Shown here piece by piece: positions 11,340-21,603 of a stretch of DNA of 64,000 bases; position 1 is the stretch's first letter, and each line of letters opens with the position of its first letter. This DNA is from Glycine soja. Taxonomy: Eukaryota; Streptophyta; Magnoliopsida; Fabales; Fabaceae. The notes beneath the pieces were generated by a model. It was not told where the DNA came from. It did not search any database and saw only the letters and a program-made list of their open reading frames with translations. The translations under genes and the position numbers were made by a program. The stretch spans positions 31,480,034 through 31,544,033 of the forward strand of contig NC_041019.1 in the NCBI RefSeq assembly GCF_004193775.1, read 5' to 3'.

Positions 11340-12893
11340 TGTCATACCCTAATTACGTCCGGGGATTATTACTTGATGACATGCAATAAATGAAGTCTCG
11401 AGACGTCTCAGAAATCAAAAGGAAGCAGGCTTGCGCGATCCGTGAAATTCCGTAATGTGGCGGAAATCGAAAAGAGGTGTTTTTGCACAATCCGTGAGTT
11501 TCCGTAACTTCTTCGAAAGCTAAAAAAGAGTAAATACATAATCCATAAGGATTCGTAACCTTGCGGAAGGAAAATAAGTATCGTTACGAAATTCGTAAAG
11601 TTTCATAACGTTACGGAAAAAGAATTACCAAAAAAATAGAAGGGGTGCATTTAGTAAAAAGGGGGGTGCAAATAGCAACCAGGCCCACTTAGGCCCTCCA
11701 GAAGATTCCTCCAGAAGGCTGTTGCTTCTGGAGGAAGCAACCTTGCTCGCCTGGGCGAGCTGGGTGGCAAGCTTCTCCCCTATTTTGCTATAAATAGGGG
11801 GAGAAGTGAAGAAGAAAAGAGTTCAGCCTTCTTGGCACTTCTCTCTCTCTCGAAATTGCTGAGGAAAATTGTTTCCGTGAAGAAAATCCAAGCCGAGGCG
11901 CTTCCGTAACGTTTCCGTGAGTAATTACGCGAAGATTCTCGACCGTTCTTCAAGATTCATCGTTCGTTCTTCGCTTTGTTCAGTCTTCAACGGGTAAGTA
12001 CCTCAAACCGAGTTTTTCGATTCATTCTATGTACCCGTGGTGGTCCACATTTTGTTTCATGTATTTTTATTCTCGTTTTCATTTGCTTTTTATACCCCCT
12101 TTTGACGTGCTTAAGCCATTTATTTAAGTCATTTCTCGCTTAATCTAAAAATAAAATAAATTTCCACCGATCATTTGAATTGTATCATCCGTTAATCTTG
12201 GTTAAGATGAATTCCGACCGTTCGGTCGTGCCGTAACCACGTTGGAAATAAAAAAAGAGGTAAAATAATAATATAATAATAAAAAATACCTTTTAGTGAA
12301 ATAAAAGCGAAAGATCAATCGGATGTTTTCTCTTTGGGATTTCTCATTCTTAAATTGAATTGACTAATAACTAAAGTGAAACTAAGGCTAAAATCAACTC
12401 GCCTAGTCAAGCTCGTCCACAAAAATAGGGTTTTTGAAAGTTTATCATTTCAGTTTCTTACTAAGTAAAAAGGATCATTTTTAAGGTCCAACGCCTTAAA
12501 ATGATCACCTTTCAAGTAAAAAGAATCACTTGATTCACGCATAAGAAAGAACTATGTAGGTCTGATTTCCTCTCCAAAGTAGGGTACGTAGGAGCAAAAG
12601 CCCCACTTTTGTCGACCTCAAAAAATAAAAAGAAATAAAAGTTAAGATAACACAATTCCACAATTCTAAAAAATAGGCTGTTGTCCTTCGAGACAAACGT
12701 AAGAGGTGCTAATACCTTCCTCAAGCGTAAATATAACTCCCGAACTTAGAATTTTCATTTTGACCGGTTTCCTTCGGTTTTCCCGACGTTTTCCACAAAT
12801 AAACGTTGGTGGCGACTCCGCGCACCTTTCCTCCTTTGGAAAGCGCACCCGTGAGCCTCGCCCTCGCTCGCCCGCGAAGGGCACGTTGCGACA
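11340..12893 (+). repeat. 3' LTR of element A (complete, 1554 bp)
   Basis: Runs from TGTCATACCC to GTTGCGACA with the 5'-TG...CA-3' ends of LTRs. U3 holds repeated TTCCGTAAC/GTTACGGAA words. TATA box at 11789-11796, with the start of R expected about 30 bp later. The U5 side contains the hairpin CAAAAGC...GCTTTTG near 12590-12610. It lacks about 55 bp after GACATGCAA that the B 5' LTR (35622-37231) keeps, so it is closer to the arm LTRs at 21604-22801 and 37970-39167. Confidence 0.88.
11789..11796 (+). promoter_or_regulatory. LTR TATA box (element A 3' LTR)
   Basis: TATAAATA within TTGCTATAAATAGGGG, at the same place in all full LTRs of the window. It is preceded by the U3 repeats, as expected for a Pol II LTR promoter. 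Confidence 0.7.
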
Positions 12894-12898
12894 GGTTC
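12894..12898 (+). other. Target-site duplication GGTTC, right half
   Basis: GGTTC follows the LTR end at 12893. Its partner is GAACC at 37232-37236, just outside the 5' LTR of B on the minus strand. The EPRV capsid reading frame is interrupted exactly here and its two halves lie on the far sides of the two copies. Confidence 0.75.
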
Positions 12899-13187
12899 TT
12901 TCTGCGAACAATTTGGTCTACCGGCCTGTCCAAAGCAAAAGAAAAAACAATCTTCAAGAAAAGAAATCCATGAGAGTAAACCGGTCAATACAAAGAGATT
13001 TCCAAGGAGGAGATACTCACACAAACCATCAACCAGTAGAGAAATAGAAAATCCTAGACAAAAAACAAAATAAAAAATAACGTACTACAATTGTGGAAAA
13101 CAAGGCCACATCAGCAAATATTGTAGACTAAAAAAGAAGTTAAGAAACCTCAACCTAGAACCAGCAATTGAAGAACAAATAAACAAT
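12899..13187 (+). pseudogene. EPRV capsid protein C-terminus with zinc finger
   Basis: A basic Lys/Arg-rich stretch is followed by a CCHC zinc finger (YYNCGKQGHISKYC) at 13083-13124, the RNA-binding signature of caulimovirid coat proteins. A TAA lies at 13071-13073 in the zinc-finger frame. That frame continues without a stop into the protease-RT at 13188, so capsid tail and pol probably formed one polyprotein. The N-terminal side of this capsid is separated by element insertion and found at 37232-37782 and in the arms. Confidence 0.8.
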
Positions 13188-15625
13188 TTGCTTATAGAAA
13201 CCTCAGAGGAAGAAACAGAAACGTCATCCTCCGAGCCTTCCGATGAAAACCTAAATCTAATCCAACAAGATGACCAACTATCATCAACAGATGATGATGA
13301 TGATGGGCAAATCAATACTCTAACGAGAGAACAAGATCTCTTGTTTGAAGCAATCAATTCCATACCTGACCCCCAGGAAAAGAAGGTTTTCCTGGAAAAA
13401 CTCAAGAAAACATTAGAGGTAAAACCTAGACAAAAGGATTTTATCACAAACAACAAATTTGATGTAAGTAACATACTCAAGAGATTAGAAAATTCTTCAA
13501 CCAAACCAACGACAATCCAAGATCTCCAAACAGAGATTAACAATCTAAAAAGAGAGGTAAAAGAACTTCGTCAACAACAAGAAATTCATCAGATCATTCT
13601 TTCTCAACTTGAGGAAGATAGTGATTCTGAAAGCGCCAACAACAGTAAGGAAAACCAACCAGAAAATTTAGAAGATGACATGTTTATGGGATTAATCAAC
13701 AAGATTAAAATCCAAAAATTCTACATAAACATAAAAATAATTATTAATGATTTCGTTTTAGAAACAATGGCCCTATTTGACACAGGGGCTGATTCAAACT
13801 GCATTTTAGAAGGATTAATTCCTACAAAATTCTTTGAGAAAACCTCAGAAAAATTAAGTACGGCAAATGACTCAAAACTAAAAATTAATTTTAAGCTATC
13901 AAATGCAATCATTGAAAACCAAGGTCTTAAGATTAACACAAACTTTCTTCTGGTAAAAAACCTTAAGAATGAAGTAATCTTAGGAACGCCCTTCATTAGA
14001 GCCCTGTTTCCCATCCAAATATCTAATGAAGGAATAACCACAAATTATTTAGGAAGAAAAATTATATTTAACTTTTCTACTAAACCAATTTCCAGAAATA
14101 TAAATCTTATAGAAAATAAGATTAATCAAATTAACTTCTTAAAAGAAGAGGTATCTTTTAATAATATTCAGATACAACTGGGAAAACCCCAAGTAAAAGA
14201 AAAAATTCAATCTTTATTAAATCATATTGAATCGACCGTCTGTTCTGAATTGCCACATGCATTTTGGGACAGAAAGAAACATATTGTTGATCTCCCTTAT
14301 GAGAAAGACTTTAGGGAAAAACAAATTCCCACAAAAGCCAGACCAATCCAAATGAATGAAGAACTTCTTCAATACTGTCAAAAGGAAATCAATGATTTGC
14401 TTGATAAAGGCCTAATCCGGAAAAGCAAGAGCCCATGGTCTTGTGCGGCTTTTTATGTCAACAAACAATCTGAGATTGAGCATGGAACACCCCGCTTAGT
14501 CATAAATTACAAACCACTAAATCAAGCATTACAATGGATTAGATATCCTATTCCAAACAAAAAAGATTTGCTTAACAGATTAAATTCTGCAAAGATATTT
14601 TCAAAATTTGATATGAAATCTGGATTTTGGCAAATCCAAATCCAAGAATCAGATAGGTACAAAATAGCGTTTACTGTACCTTTCGGGCAATATGAATGGA
14701 ACGTGATGCCATTCGGACTGAAGAATGCCCCTTCAGAATTTCAAAAAATTATGAACGATATTTTTAATCCCTATTCAAAATTTGTCATTGTCTACATAGA
14801 TGATGTTTTAATCTTTTCCCAAAACATTGACCAACATTTCAAACATCTCCAAACCTTCATCCTTATCATCAAACAAAATGGTTTGGCAGTCTCCAAATCA
14901 AAAATCAATCTTTTGCAAACACGAATTCGATTCCTTGGTTACCATATTTATCAAGGTACAATCGTTCCAATCGAAAGGTCAATAGAGTTTGCTAGCAAAT
15001 TCCCCAACCAAATCTTAGACAAAACCCAGTTACAAAGATTTATAGGTTGTCTAAATTACGTAGGAGAATTTGTCCCCTACTTAAACAATATTGTCAAACC
15101 ATTGCATGATAGGCTAAAGAAAAATCCGCCTCCTTGGTCTGACCTCCATACCCAAACAGTTAAAGAAATCAAAGTCAAAGTCCAATCCATAAAATGTCTG
15201 TATCTTCCCATTCCACAGGCATTCAAAATTGTTGAAACTGATGCATCAGACATTGGTTACGGTGGCATCCTCAAACAACAAGTACATGGTCAAGAACATG
15301 TCATCGCATATATTTCGAAACACTGAAATCCTGCACAATTAAAGTATTCAACTGTTAAAAAGAAGTTTTGGCAATTGTTTTGTGCATTTCCAAATTTCAA
15401 TCTGATTTATTAAATCAAAATTTTTTAGTACGGGTTGACTGCAAATCAGCCAAAGACATTTTACAGAAGGATGTAAAAAACCTTGCCTCAACACAGATTT
15501 TTGCAAGATGGCAAGCAATTTTAAGTGTCTTTGATTTTAATATAGAATATATCAAGGGCTCTTCCAACTCTCTACCTGACTACCTCACCCGTGAATTTTT
15601 ACAGAAAATTCTCGATGCCTCCTAA
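13188..15625 (+). pseudogene. EPRV protease-reverse transcriptase-RNase H
   Basis: The polymerase that copies pregenomic RNA into DNA in pararetroviruses. An acidic, Ser/Glu-rich coiled-coil region (about residues 1-165) precedes the aspartic protease with DTGA at about 13779-13790. RT follows with YIDDV at 14793-14807 and VMPFGLKNAPSEF upstream; RNase H has ETDAS at 15234-15248. An in-frame TGA at 15324-15326 and a frameshift near 15365 break RNase H; its last part is readable at 15368-15625. The apparent start at 13188 is a TTG inside a frame coming from the capsid zinc finger, so it is not a real initiation site. Confidence 0.88.
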
Positions 15626-15785
15626 GGTGTCTAGTTCCTCCGGCAGAGGAGGAAGATCCAGTACAAAAGGTAAAGAAGTTCTACTGGCTCTACCAGAGCC
15701 AATAACCAAAAAGGCAACTACAACATCTTCTGGGTCCCCTACCCAGACTGGGTCATCAACCTAGAAAGGAAAACTTGAAGGGTCA

Positions 15786-17099
15786 TTGACCCAGACAACT
15801 ACCGTCAAATCTGAGTCATCAACTCAGGAATCCCCAAAACCAACAACAACCAAACAGACCGTGGCTCACTATGCCTGGTCAATACAAACTCTCTTGGCCT
15901 TAGAAGATATAGGCCTCACCAAAATACCAAAATTAGCCAAAAAGACCTGGGCAGAAATGGCCTCAGAATCAGACGATGATTCTGAAACAGATCTGCAAAA
16001 ACAAATCCAAAAAGCCAAACAGACCAAAACTATCTGTAACCAAAAACCAAGCCAATCGTTGACTCAACAAGAATCAACACCACAACCCGGTAATAGTTAC
16101 ATTTCAAAAAACAAATTTTTCAATGTTTTACAAATGGAACCAGAATACTGGGACAAGAATCCTTTCAAAGCAACCGCCAAAGTATTCCCCCCGGGATTCC
16201 ATTACAGGCCAATAGCCACAAACAAAACCCGCAAATTCTACAAATTCATTCTAATAGATACAAACTCAGTATCTATTAAACACTTCAAAGACCCCAAAGA
16301 TCCAAATCTAAATACCCATTCCACAATCCAGATCTTGAAGGTTATGCAGCCACGACATTATGGCTCAAACTTAAACCAACCCAAAAAATTTTCTGCACCA
16401 TTTGACCCTGCAGGATATAATTATCGGGATTACATTGACGCCTGGACCAATGTGTTCTGGCATCAAAATAGTAAATTCAAGCATAAATGGCTGATTTACT
16501 TCAAAAATAACACTGCGTATAATTTTCCAAATTGGTTCCTCCAATGGTGGAACTACTTCGGACCAATTCCACAAATATTTCCAGAAGAAGTCCAACAGGG
16601 ATTCCAACAATTCAACAAGCTCTATAATAGCAAGGAATCACGTATTCCGGCAGATTTAAAGTACTTTTCCAGTTTTGCCTTGTCATGGATCTTTTCATGG
16701 CAATACAGATACGGAAAAACTGAAAACAACAAGCAATATCCACCGTTACAGAGACATGCCTTTGTAAAATGGTGGTCACAATTCGATACTTCAAAGGCTG
16801 CTCCAGATCAAGTCAAGAACTGGTTCCAGAGCAATCCTGAGTTCCTTAAACCTGCTGATCCGGAGACATCTTTGTTTCTAAATCAGAAGTCGCAACTGGC
16901 AGCATTCTTAGCAAGCTTAAAATCTAAAGAGAGTCTTGCTCAGAATCTCAAAGAAGTTCTCCAACTACTTCAACAGGAAGTGGAAGAAGAACCTTCCAAG
17001 AAGGAAGCTGAATCATCCGAGACTAATGATGACCAAGAAGATGATCCATTCTACCAGAATGAAGATGACTGTTTTGGTATATCATTAGACGACGATTAA
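15786..17099 (+). CDS. EPRV ORF downstream of pol, function unassigned
   Basis: An open frame of 437 codons follows pol after about 160 bp, where caulimoviruses carry the transactivator/inclusion-body gene, so a role of that kind is possible by position only. I do not recognise a transactivator motif. The N-terminus is Thr/Ser/Gln-rich, the middle (about residues 110-340) is rich in Trp, Phe and Tyr, and the C-terminus is an acidic coiled coil ending in Glu/Asp runs. It is the only long EPRV frame in this block without a stop. A ~340-bp antisense piece of the same gene is spliced into both palindrome arms (21246-21586 and 39185-39525). Confidence 0.6.
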   Translation: MTQTTTVKSESSTQESPKPTTTKQTVAHYAWSIQTLLALEDIGLTKIPKLAKKTWAEMASESDDDSETDLQKQIQKAKQTKTICNQKPSQSLTQQESTPQPGNSYISKNKFFNVLQMEPEYWDKNPFKATAKVFPPGFHYRPIATNKTRKFYKFILIDTNSVSIKHFKDPKDPNLNTHSTIQILKVMQPRHYGSNLNQPKKFSAPFDPAGYNYRDYIDAWTNVFWHQNSKFKHKWLIYFKNNTAYNFPNWFLQWWNYFGPIPQIFPEEVQQGFQQFNKLYNSKESRIPADLKYFSSFALSWIFSWQYRYGKTENNKQYPPLQRHAFVKWWSQFDTSKAAPDQVKNWFQSNPEFLKPADPETSLFLNQKSQLAAFLASLKSKESLAQNLKEVLQLLQQEVEEEPSKKEAESSETNDDQEDDPFYQNEDDCFGISLDDD

Positions 17100-17363
17100 T
17101 TAGTTGTAGTAATCATGAATTATTGTAACTAATTTGTCAGTTCCTTTTAAATAATGTAATTTGTAAAAGTTTTGTAACAGTTCCGGTAAACATTACCGAT
17201 ACTGTAGAAACAGTAAAATTGGGTCTATTTGAATGGCAATCCTATAGCCACCAGTGTATTATGTCTTGATATTTTGGTTAAACAGTACACCTTAGCCTTA
17301 CCGCCCTTTATCCAACACGGGTCTTACTGCTACAGTATTATTCAACTAAAATATTAGACTGCA
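17100..17363 (+). other. EPRV intergenic region
   Basis: AT-rich sequence after the last ORF, probably the viral non-coding region. I do not find the tRNA-Met primer site usual for the family (TGGTATCAGAGC-like). At 17363/17364 it joins abruptly to the middle of the movement-protein gene, where the inverted repeat starts. Confidence 0.5.
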
Positions 17364-18227
17364 ATAGGGGAAGAATTTCATTTACTTTCAAAAAATTCAA
17401 TTTATGAACATAGCCGTAAGTATAAATATCTACACATCGGTTGTGTACAAGTAGCCATCAAGCCCTTAATTGATATGGGCATAGATGCAGCAGTTTTAAT
17501 GTGTCTAAGAGACATTAGGCATAATCAATTTGAAGACTCCCTAATTGGAACAGTCGAAACCAGCCTAGGACAAGGTCCAATATATTTTAACTGTTATCCA
17601 AACAAAACAGTGAGTCTGATGGACAGAAACATTCTTGACTCTCTGTTCTTAAACATCCACTTTCATGGCCTTGACATGAAAGAAGGATCAATCCCAGCAG
17701 CCTTAATTTATAGGATCCAGTACAAGGTCATGAATACTTGTGCATCTAGAGTCCTGTTAAAACCTCAAAAAGGAGAAACAACCTTGTTTATCACTGATAT
17801 GACAAAGGCTAACGTTTCTATCCCGAGAAAAATAAAATGAGATGAGGTAACTCTTTCTGAAAGATGGGTTATGGATAAGGCAACACCGTCTATTCCCCGA
17901 CCCGCTCCAACCATAGAACATATCAAGCAAGATAACTCCGGAAAGGTAGAGATAACCTTCAATAGGAGAAATTCTTTTTCATCAAGGATAGAAGCCTCTA
18001 GGTCTGAATATGAGTCAGCCAGAAGGTCTTTTTCGGCTAGAACCCGTTCAATTCCAGTAGGACTAATTAGATCTGAGTCACACAACCAGTTCCCTACTGT
18101 AAACCTCCAAGGAATAGACACTACTTCTAGCATACCTAGAACAACATACAACCAAGAACAAGAGGACGACCAAAAGTCGATCCAATCCCCAACATACTCC
18201 TCTATGGAACCTTATGATGTTATCTGA
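17364..18227 (+). pseudogene. EPRV movement protein, left copy, truncated
   Basis: It corresponds to the C-terminal 85 percent of the right-arm copy (42544-43533). Movement proteins of the 30K superfamily let plant viruses pass plasmodesmata. The core (KYLHIGCVQVAIKPL, VLMCLRDIRHNQFEDSLIG) is present, but the first ~40 codons are missing because the arm starts at 17364. A TGA at 17838-17840 breaks the frame where the right copy has Trp. It overlaps the next ORF by 14 bp. Confidence 0.8.
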
Positions 18228-19368
18228 CAACTTTAGCATTGATAAGGAAACCCTTAGGAAAGATTTCTATTCTCCGGAGAATGAACCTCAAAGGAGATGG
18301 TTTTTCCAACATTACAAGGGTACAAACAGAAAACAAATCCAAGACAAGTTCTACGAATTTGTCGAACGAGTCAAAATTAATATCCTTTTCTTTGATTGGT
18401 TTCATGCTTATGCCATCAGAAAGGATATAGATTACCCTTGGAAACAAGACATCATAGGTGATCTAACAACAAATGTCATAACAAATTGGCAAGTTAAGGA
18501 TGGCGAGTTAATCCAATCGGAATTACCTCCCGCAACACAATATCAACTACCAAATATCAAAGACAGTAACAATAAACCTGTCATGGCAATTCCATTCAAG
18601 ACAAAAGATGTCAACGAGGAAGTAACCTCTAAAGACATCAAGAGCCTAATGGAACAGGCGAATTATACCAATAAATATTTACAAGCTTTAGGAGAAACCA
18701 TAAAAACTAAGGTAGTTCCTAAACAAAAATCAATTGAGGAAGCTTCGCCAAGTATCCCCATTGAAAAACCTTTATTCAAACCTTTCAAAGTTAGTGAGAA
18801 GGCTAAACGAAAAATTAGGGAACTTAGAAAAACTAAATCCTTAATTGAAGGCGTAGGTGATAACCATAGTGAATTACTTAACAAGATTGGTAGTTTACTT
18901 AAGGTCATTCCAGATACTCCCCAAGCCTCGGAAAATACTTCCAAAATGGTAACAAGAAGTACCTCCAAATTAATTAATGTTATTAATGAAGATAGTGACC
19001 AAAACTCAGATAACACAACTGAGATAGGATCAGTGTCAGAAAAGAATATAAATCCAATTAATTCCAAACACTGGAAAACACCCTCCAAATTATATTATCA
19101 ACGTCCAACTGCCCCTGACCTACTATTAGAGGAAAGAGGTGAAAACAATTTTAAGAGTTTTAGTGCAAACAACATCTATGAATGGAACATAGATGCACAA
19201 ACGGAGTATGACATCATGAATACACTCCAACATATGACCATGGTAGCCACGGCTTACCAAACCTCCCATGAATGTTCAGAAGAAACCATTATAGATATCT
19301 TAGTGGTAGGATTTTCTGGACAACTGAAAGGATGGTGGGATAATTATCTCACTAATGAAGAAAAGTAA
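18214..19368 (+). pseudogene. EPRV second ORF with capsid N-terminal part, left copy
   Basis: A 384-codon frame starting ATGATG, overlapping the movement-protein stop by 14 bp, which suggests reinitiation or leaky scanning. The first 150 residues are aromatic and charged; the middle is Lys/Ser-rich; the C-terminal ~60 residues (EWNIDAQTEYDIMNTLQHM, SGQLKGWWDNYL) resemble the start of the caulimovirid capsid core. It ends at a TAA that is also present in the separate capsid fragment near 37700, so the stop may be ancestral. Identical in the right arm. Confidence 0.7.
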
Positions 19369-19373
19369 AAAAT

Positions 19374-21241
19374 TTACAGCGTAGTTAAGACGGATCTCAA
19401 TGGAAAAGTATTGTAGACTAAAAAAGAAGTTAAGAAACCTCAACCTAGAACCAGCAATTGAAGAACAAATAAACAATTTGCTTATAGAAACCTCAGAGGA
19501 AGAAACAGAAACGTCATCCTCCGAGCCTTCCGATGAAAACCTAAATCTAATCCAACAAGATGACCAACTATCATCAACAGATGATGATGATGGGCAAATC
19601 AATACTCTAACGAGAGAACAGGATCTCTTGTTTGAAGCAATCAATTCCATACCTGACCCCCAGGAAAAGAAGGTTTTCCTGGAAAAACTCAAGAAAACAT
19701 TAGAGGTAAAACCTAGACAAAAGGATTTTATCACAAACAACAAATTTGATGTAAGTAACATACTCAAGAGATTAGAAAATTCTTCAACCAAACCAACGAC
19801 AATCCAAGATCTCCAAACAGAGATTAACAATCTACAAAGAGAGGTAAAAGAACTTCGTCAACAACAAGAAATTCATCAGATCATTCTTTCTCAACTTGAG
19901 GAAGATAGTGATTCTGAAAGCGCCAACAACAGTGAGGAAAACCAACCAGAAAATTTAGAAGATGACATGTTTATGGGATTAATCAACAAGATTAAAATCC
20001 AAAAATTCTACATAAACATAAAAATAATTATTAATGATTTCGTTTTAGAAACAATGGCCCTATTTGACACAGGGGCTAATTCAAACTGCATTTTAGAAGG
20101 ATTAATTCCTACAAAATTCTTTGAGAAAACCTCAGAAAAATTAAGTACGACAAACGACTCAAAACTAAAAATTAATTTTAAGCTATCAAATGAAATCATT
20201 GAAAACCAAGGTCTTAAGATTAACACAAACTTTCTTCTGGTAAAAAACCTTAAGAATGAAGTAATCTTAGGAACGCATTCATTAGAGCCATGTTTCCCAT
20301 CCAAATATCTAATGAAGGAATAACCACAAATTATTTAGGAAGAAAAATTATATTTAATTTTTCTACTAAACCAATTTCCAGAAATATAAATCTTATAGAA
20401 AATAAGATTAATCAAATTAACTTCTTAAAAGAAGAGGTATCTTTTAATAATATTCAGATACAACTGGGAAAACCCCAAGTAAAATAAAAAATTCAATCTT
20501 TATTAAATCATATTGAATCGACCGTCTATTATGAATTGCCACATGCATTTTGGGACAGAAAGAAACATATTGTTGATCTCCCTTATGAGAAAGACTTTAG
20601 GGAAAAACAAATTCCCACAAAAGCCAGACCAATCCAAATGAATGAAGAACTTCTTCAATACCGTCAAAAGGAAATCAAGGATTTGCTTGATAAAGGCCTA
20701 ATCCGGAAAAGCAAGAGCCCATGGTCTTGTGCGGCTTTTTATGTCAACAAACAATCTGAGATTGAGCGTGGAACACCCCGCTTAGTCATAAATTACAAAC
20801 CACTAAATCAAGAATTACAATGGATTAGATATCCTATTCGAAACAAAAAAGATTTGCTTAACAGATTAAATTCTGCAAAGATATTTTCAAAATTTGATAT
20901 GAAATCTGGATTTTGGCAAATCCAAATCCAAGAATAGATAGGTACAAAACAGCGTTTACTGTACCTTTCGGGCAATATGAATGGAACGTGATGCCATTCG
21001 GACTGAAGAATGCCCCTTCAGAATTTCAAAAAATTATGAACGCTATTTTTAATCCCTATTCAAAATTTGTCATTGTCTACATAGATGATGTTTTAATCTT
21101 TTCCCAAAACATTGACCAACATTTGAAACATCTCCAAACCTTCATCCATATCATCAAACAAAATGGTTTGGCAGTCTCCAAATCAAAAATCAATCTTTTC
21201 CAAACACGAATTCGATTCCTTGGTCACCATATTTATCAAGG
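19374..21241 (+). pseudogene. EPRV capsid-pol with internal deletion, left copy
   Basis: At about 19409 the capsid sequence jumps to just after the zinc finger CGKQGH block, deleting most of the capsid. Protease (DTGA as DTGANSN near 20067) and RT (YIDDV near 21080-21095) are readable. Lesions: a frameshift near 20275, a TAA near 20485, and a one-base loss giving TAG near 20935. RT ends at 21241, where it joins an antisense piece of the downstream ORF. All three lesions occur in the right arm too. Block 1 (13188-15326) lacks these three lesions. Confidence 0.85.
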
Positions 21242-21603
21242 AATACGTGATTCCTTGCTATTATAGAGTTGTTGAATTGTTGGAATCCTTGTTGGACTTC
21301 TTCTGGAAATATTTGTGGAATTGGTCCGAAGTAGTTCCACCATTGGAGGAACCAATTTGGAAAATTATACACAGTATTATTTTTGAAGTAAATCAGCCAT
21401 GAATGCTTGAATTTACTATTTTGATGCCAGAACACATTGGTCCAGGCGTCAATGTAATCCCAATAATTATATCCTGCAGGGTCAAATGGTGCAGAAAATT
21501 TTTTGGGTTGGTTTAAGTTTGAGCCATCATGTCGTGGCTGCATAACCTTCAAGATCTGGATTGTGGAATGGGTATTTAGATTTGGAATTATTGTACCACC
21601 TAA
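21242..21603 (-). pseudogene. Antisense fragment of EPRV downstream ORF plus filler, left copy
   Basis: 21242-21586 is the reverse complement of about 16300-16649. It is joined to RT through a GG microhomology (21240-21241). On the other side lie about five untemplated bases and TGTACCACCTAAAATC (21592-21607), which also occurs in the EPRV capsid fragment at 37506-37521. Its last four bases overlap the LTR start. This is a multi-joint rearrangement. Confidence 0.75.

Larger units (their letters stand above)
3824..12893 (+). mobile_element. Element A: Ogre-like non-autonomous LTR retroelement
   Basis: It starts with TGTCATACCCTAATT at 3824 and ends GTTGCGACA at 12893. Inside are ORF1, gag, a nested LTR-like insertion, 125-bp repeats, a short 24-bp array, a polypurine tract and a complete 3' LTR. 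No protease, RT or integrase is visible, so it depended on a partner. ORF1 upstream of gag is an Ogre-lineage trait, and non-autonomous soybean families of this kind are known (SNRE/SARE type); the exact family is an inference. The 5' flank (GATGA) does not match the 3' flank (GGTTC), so the two ends are not from one clean insertion. Confidence 0.75.
12894..17363 (+). other. Endogenous caulimovirid-like pararetrovirus block 1
   Basis: Gene order capsid zinc finger, protease, RT, RNase H, downstream ORF matches the second half of a Caulimoviridae genome; the first half (movement protein, capsid N-terminus) is found in the palindrome arms. No integrase and no LTR of its own are present, which separates it from Ty3/gypsy. 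It is an old, inactivated copy broken by stops and by retroelement insertion. The genus is not determined. Confidence 0.8.

Noticed and set aside
13085..13543. 152-codon minus-strand frame rich in Ser, also 19300-19830 and 40941-41471
   Set aside because: It is the antisense shadow of the acidic EPRV pol N-terminus, which is supported by zinc finger and protease in frame.
17100..17363. EPRV tRNA-Met primer site
   Set aside because: No TGGTATCAGAGC-like sequence is seen here or near 43790.
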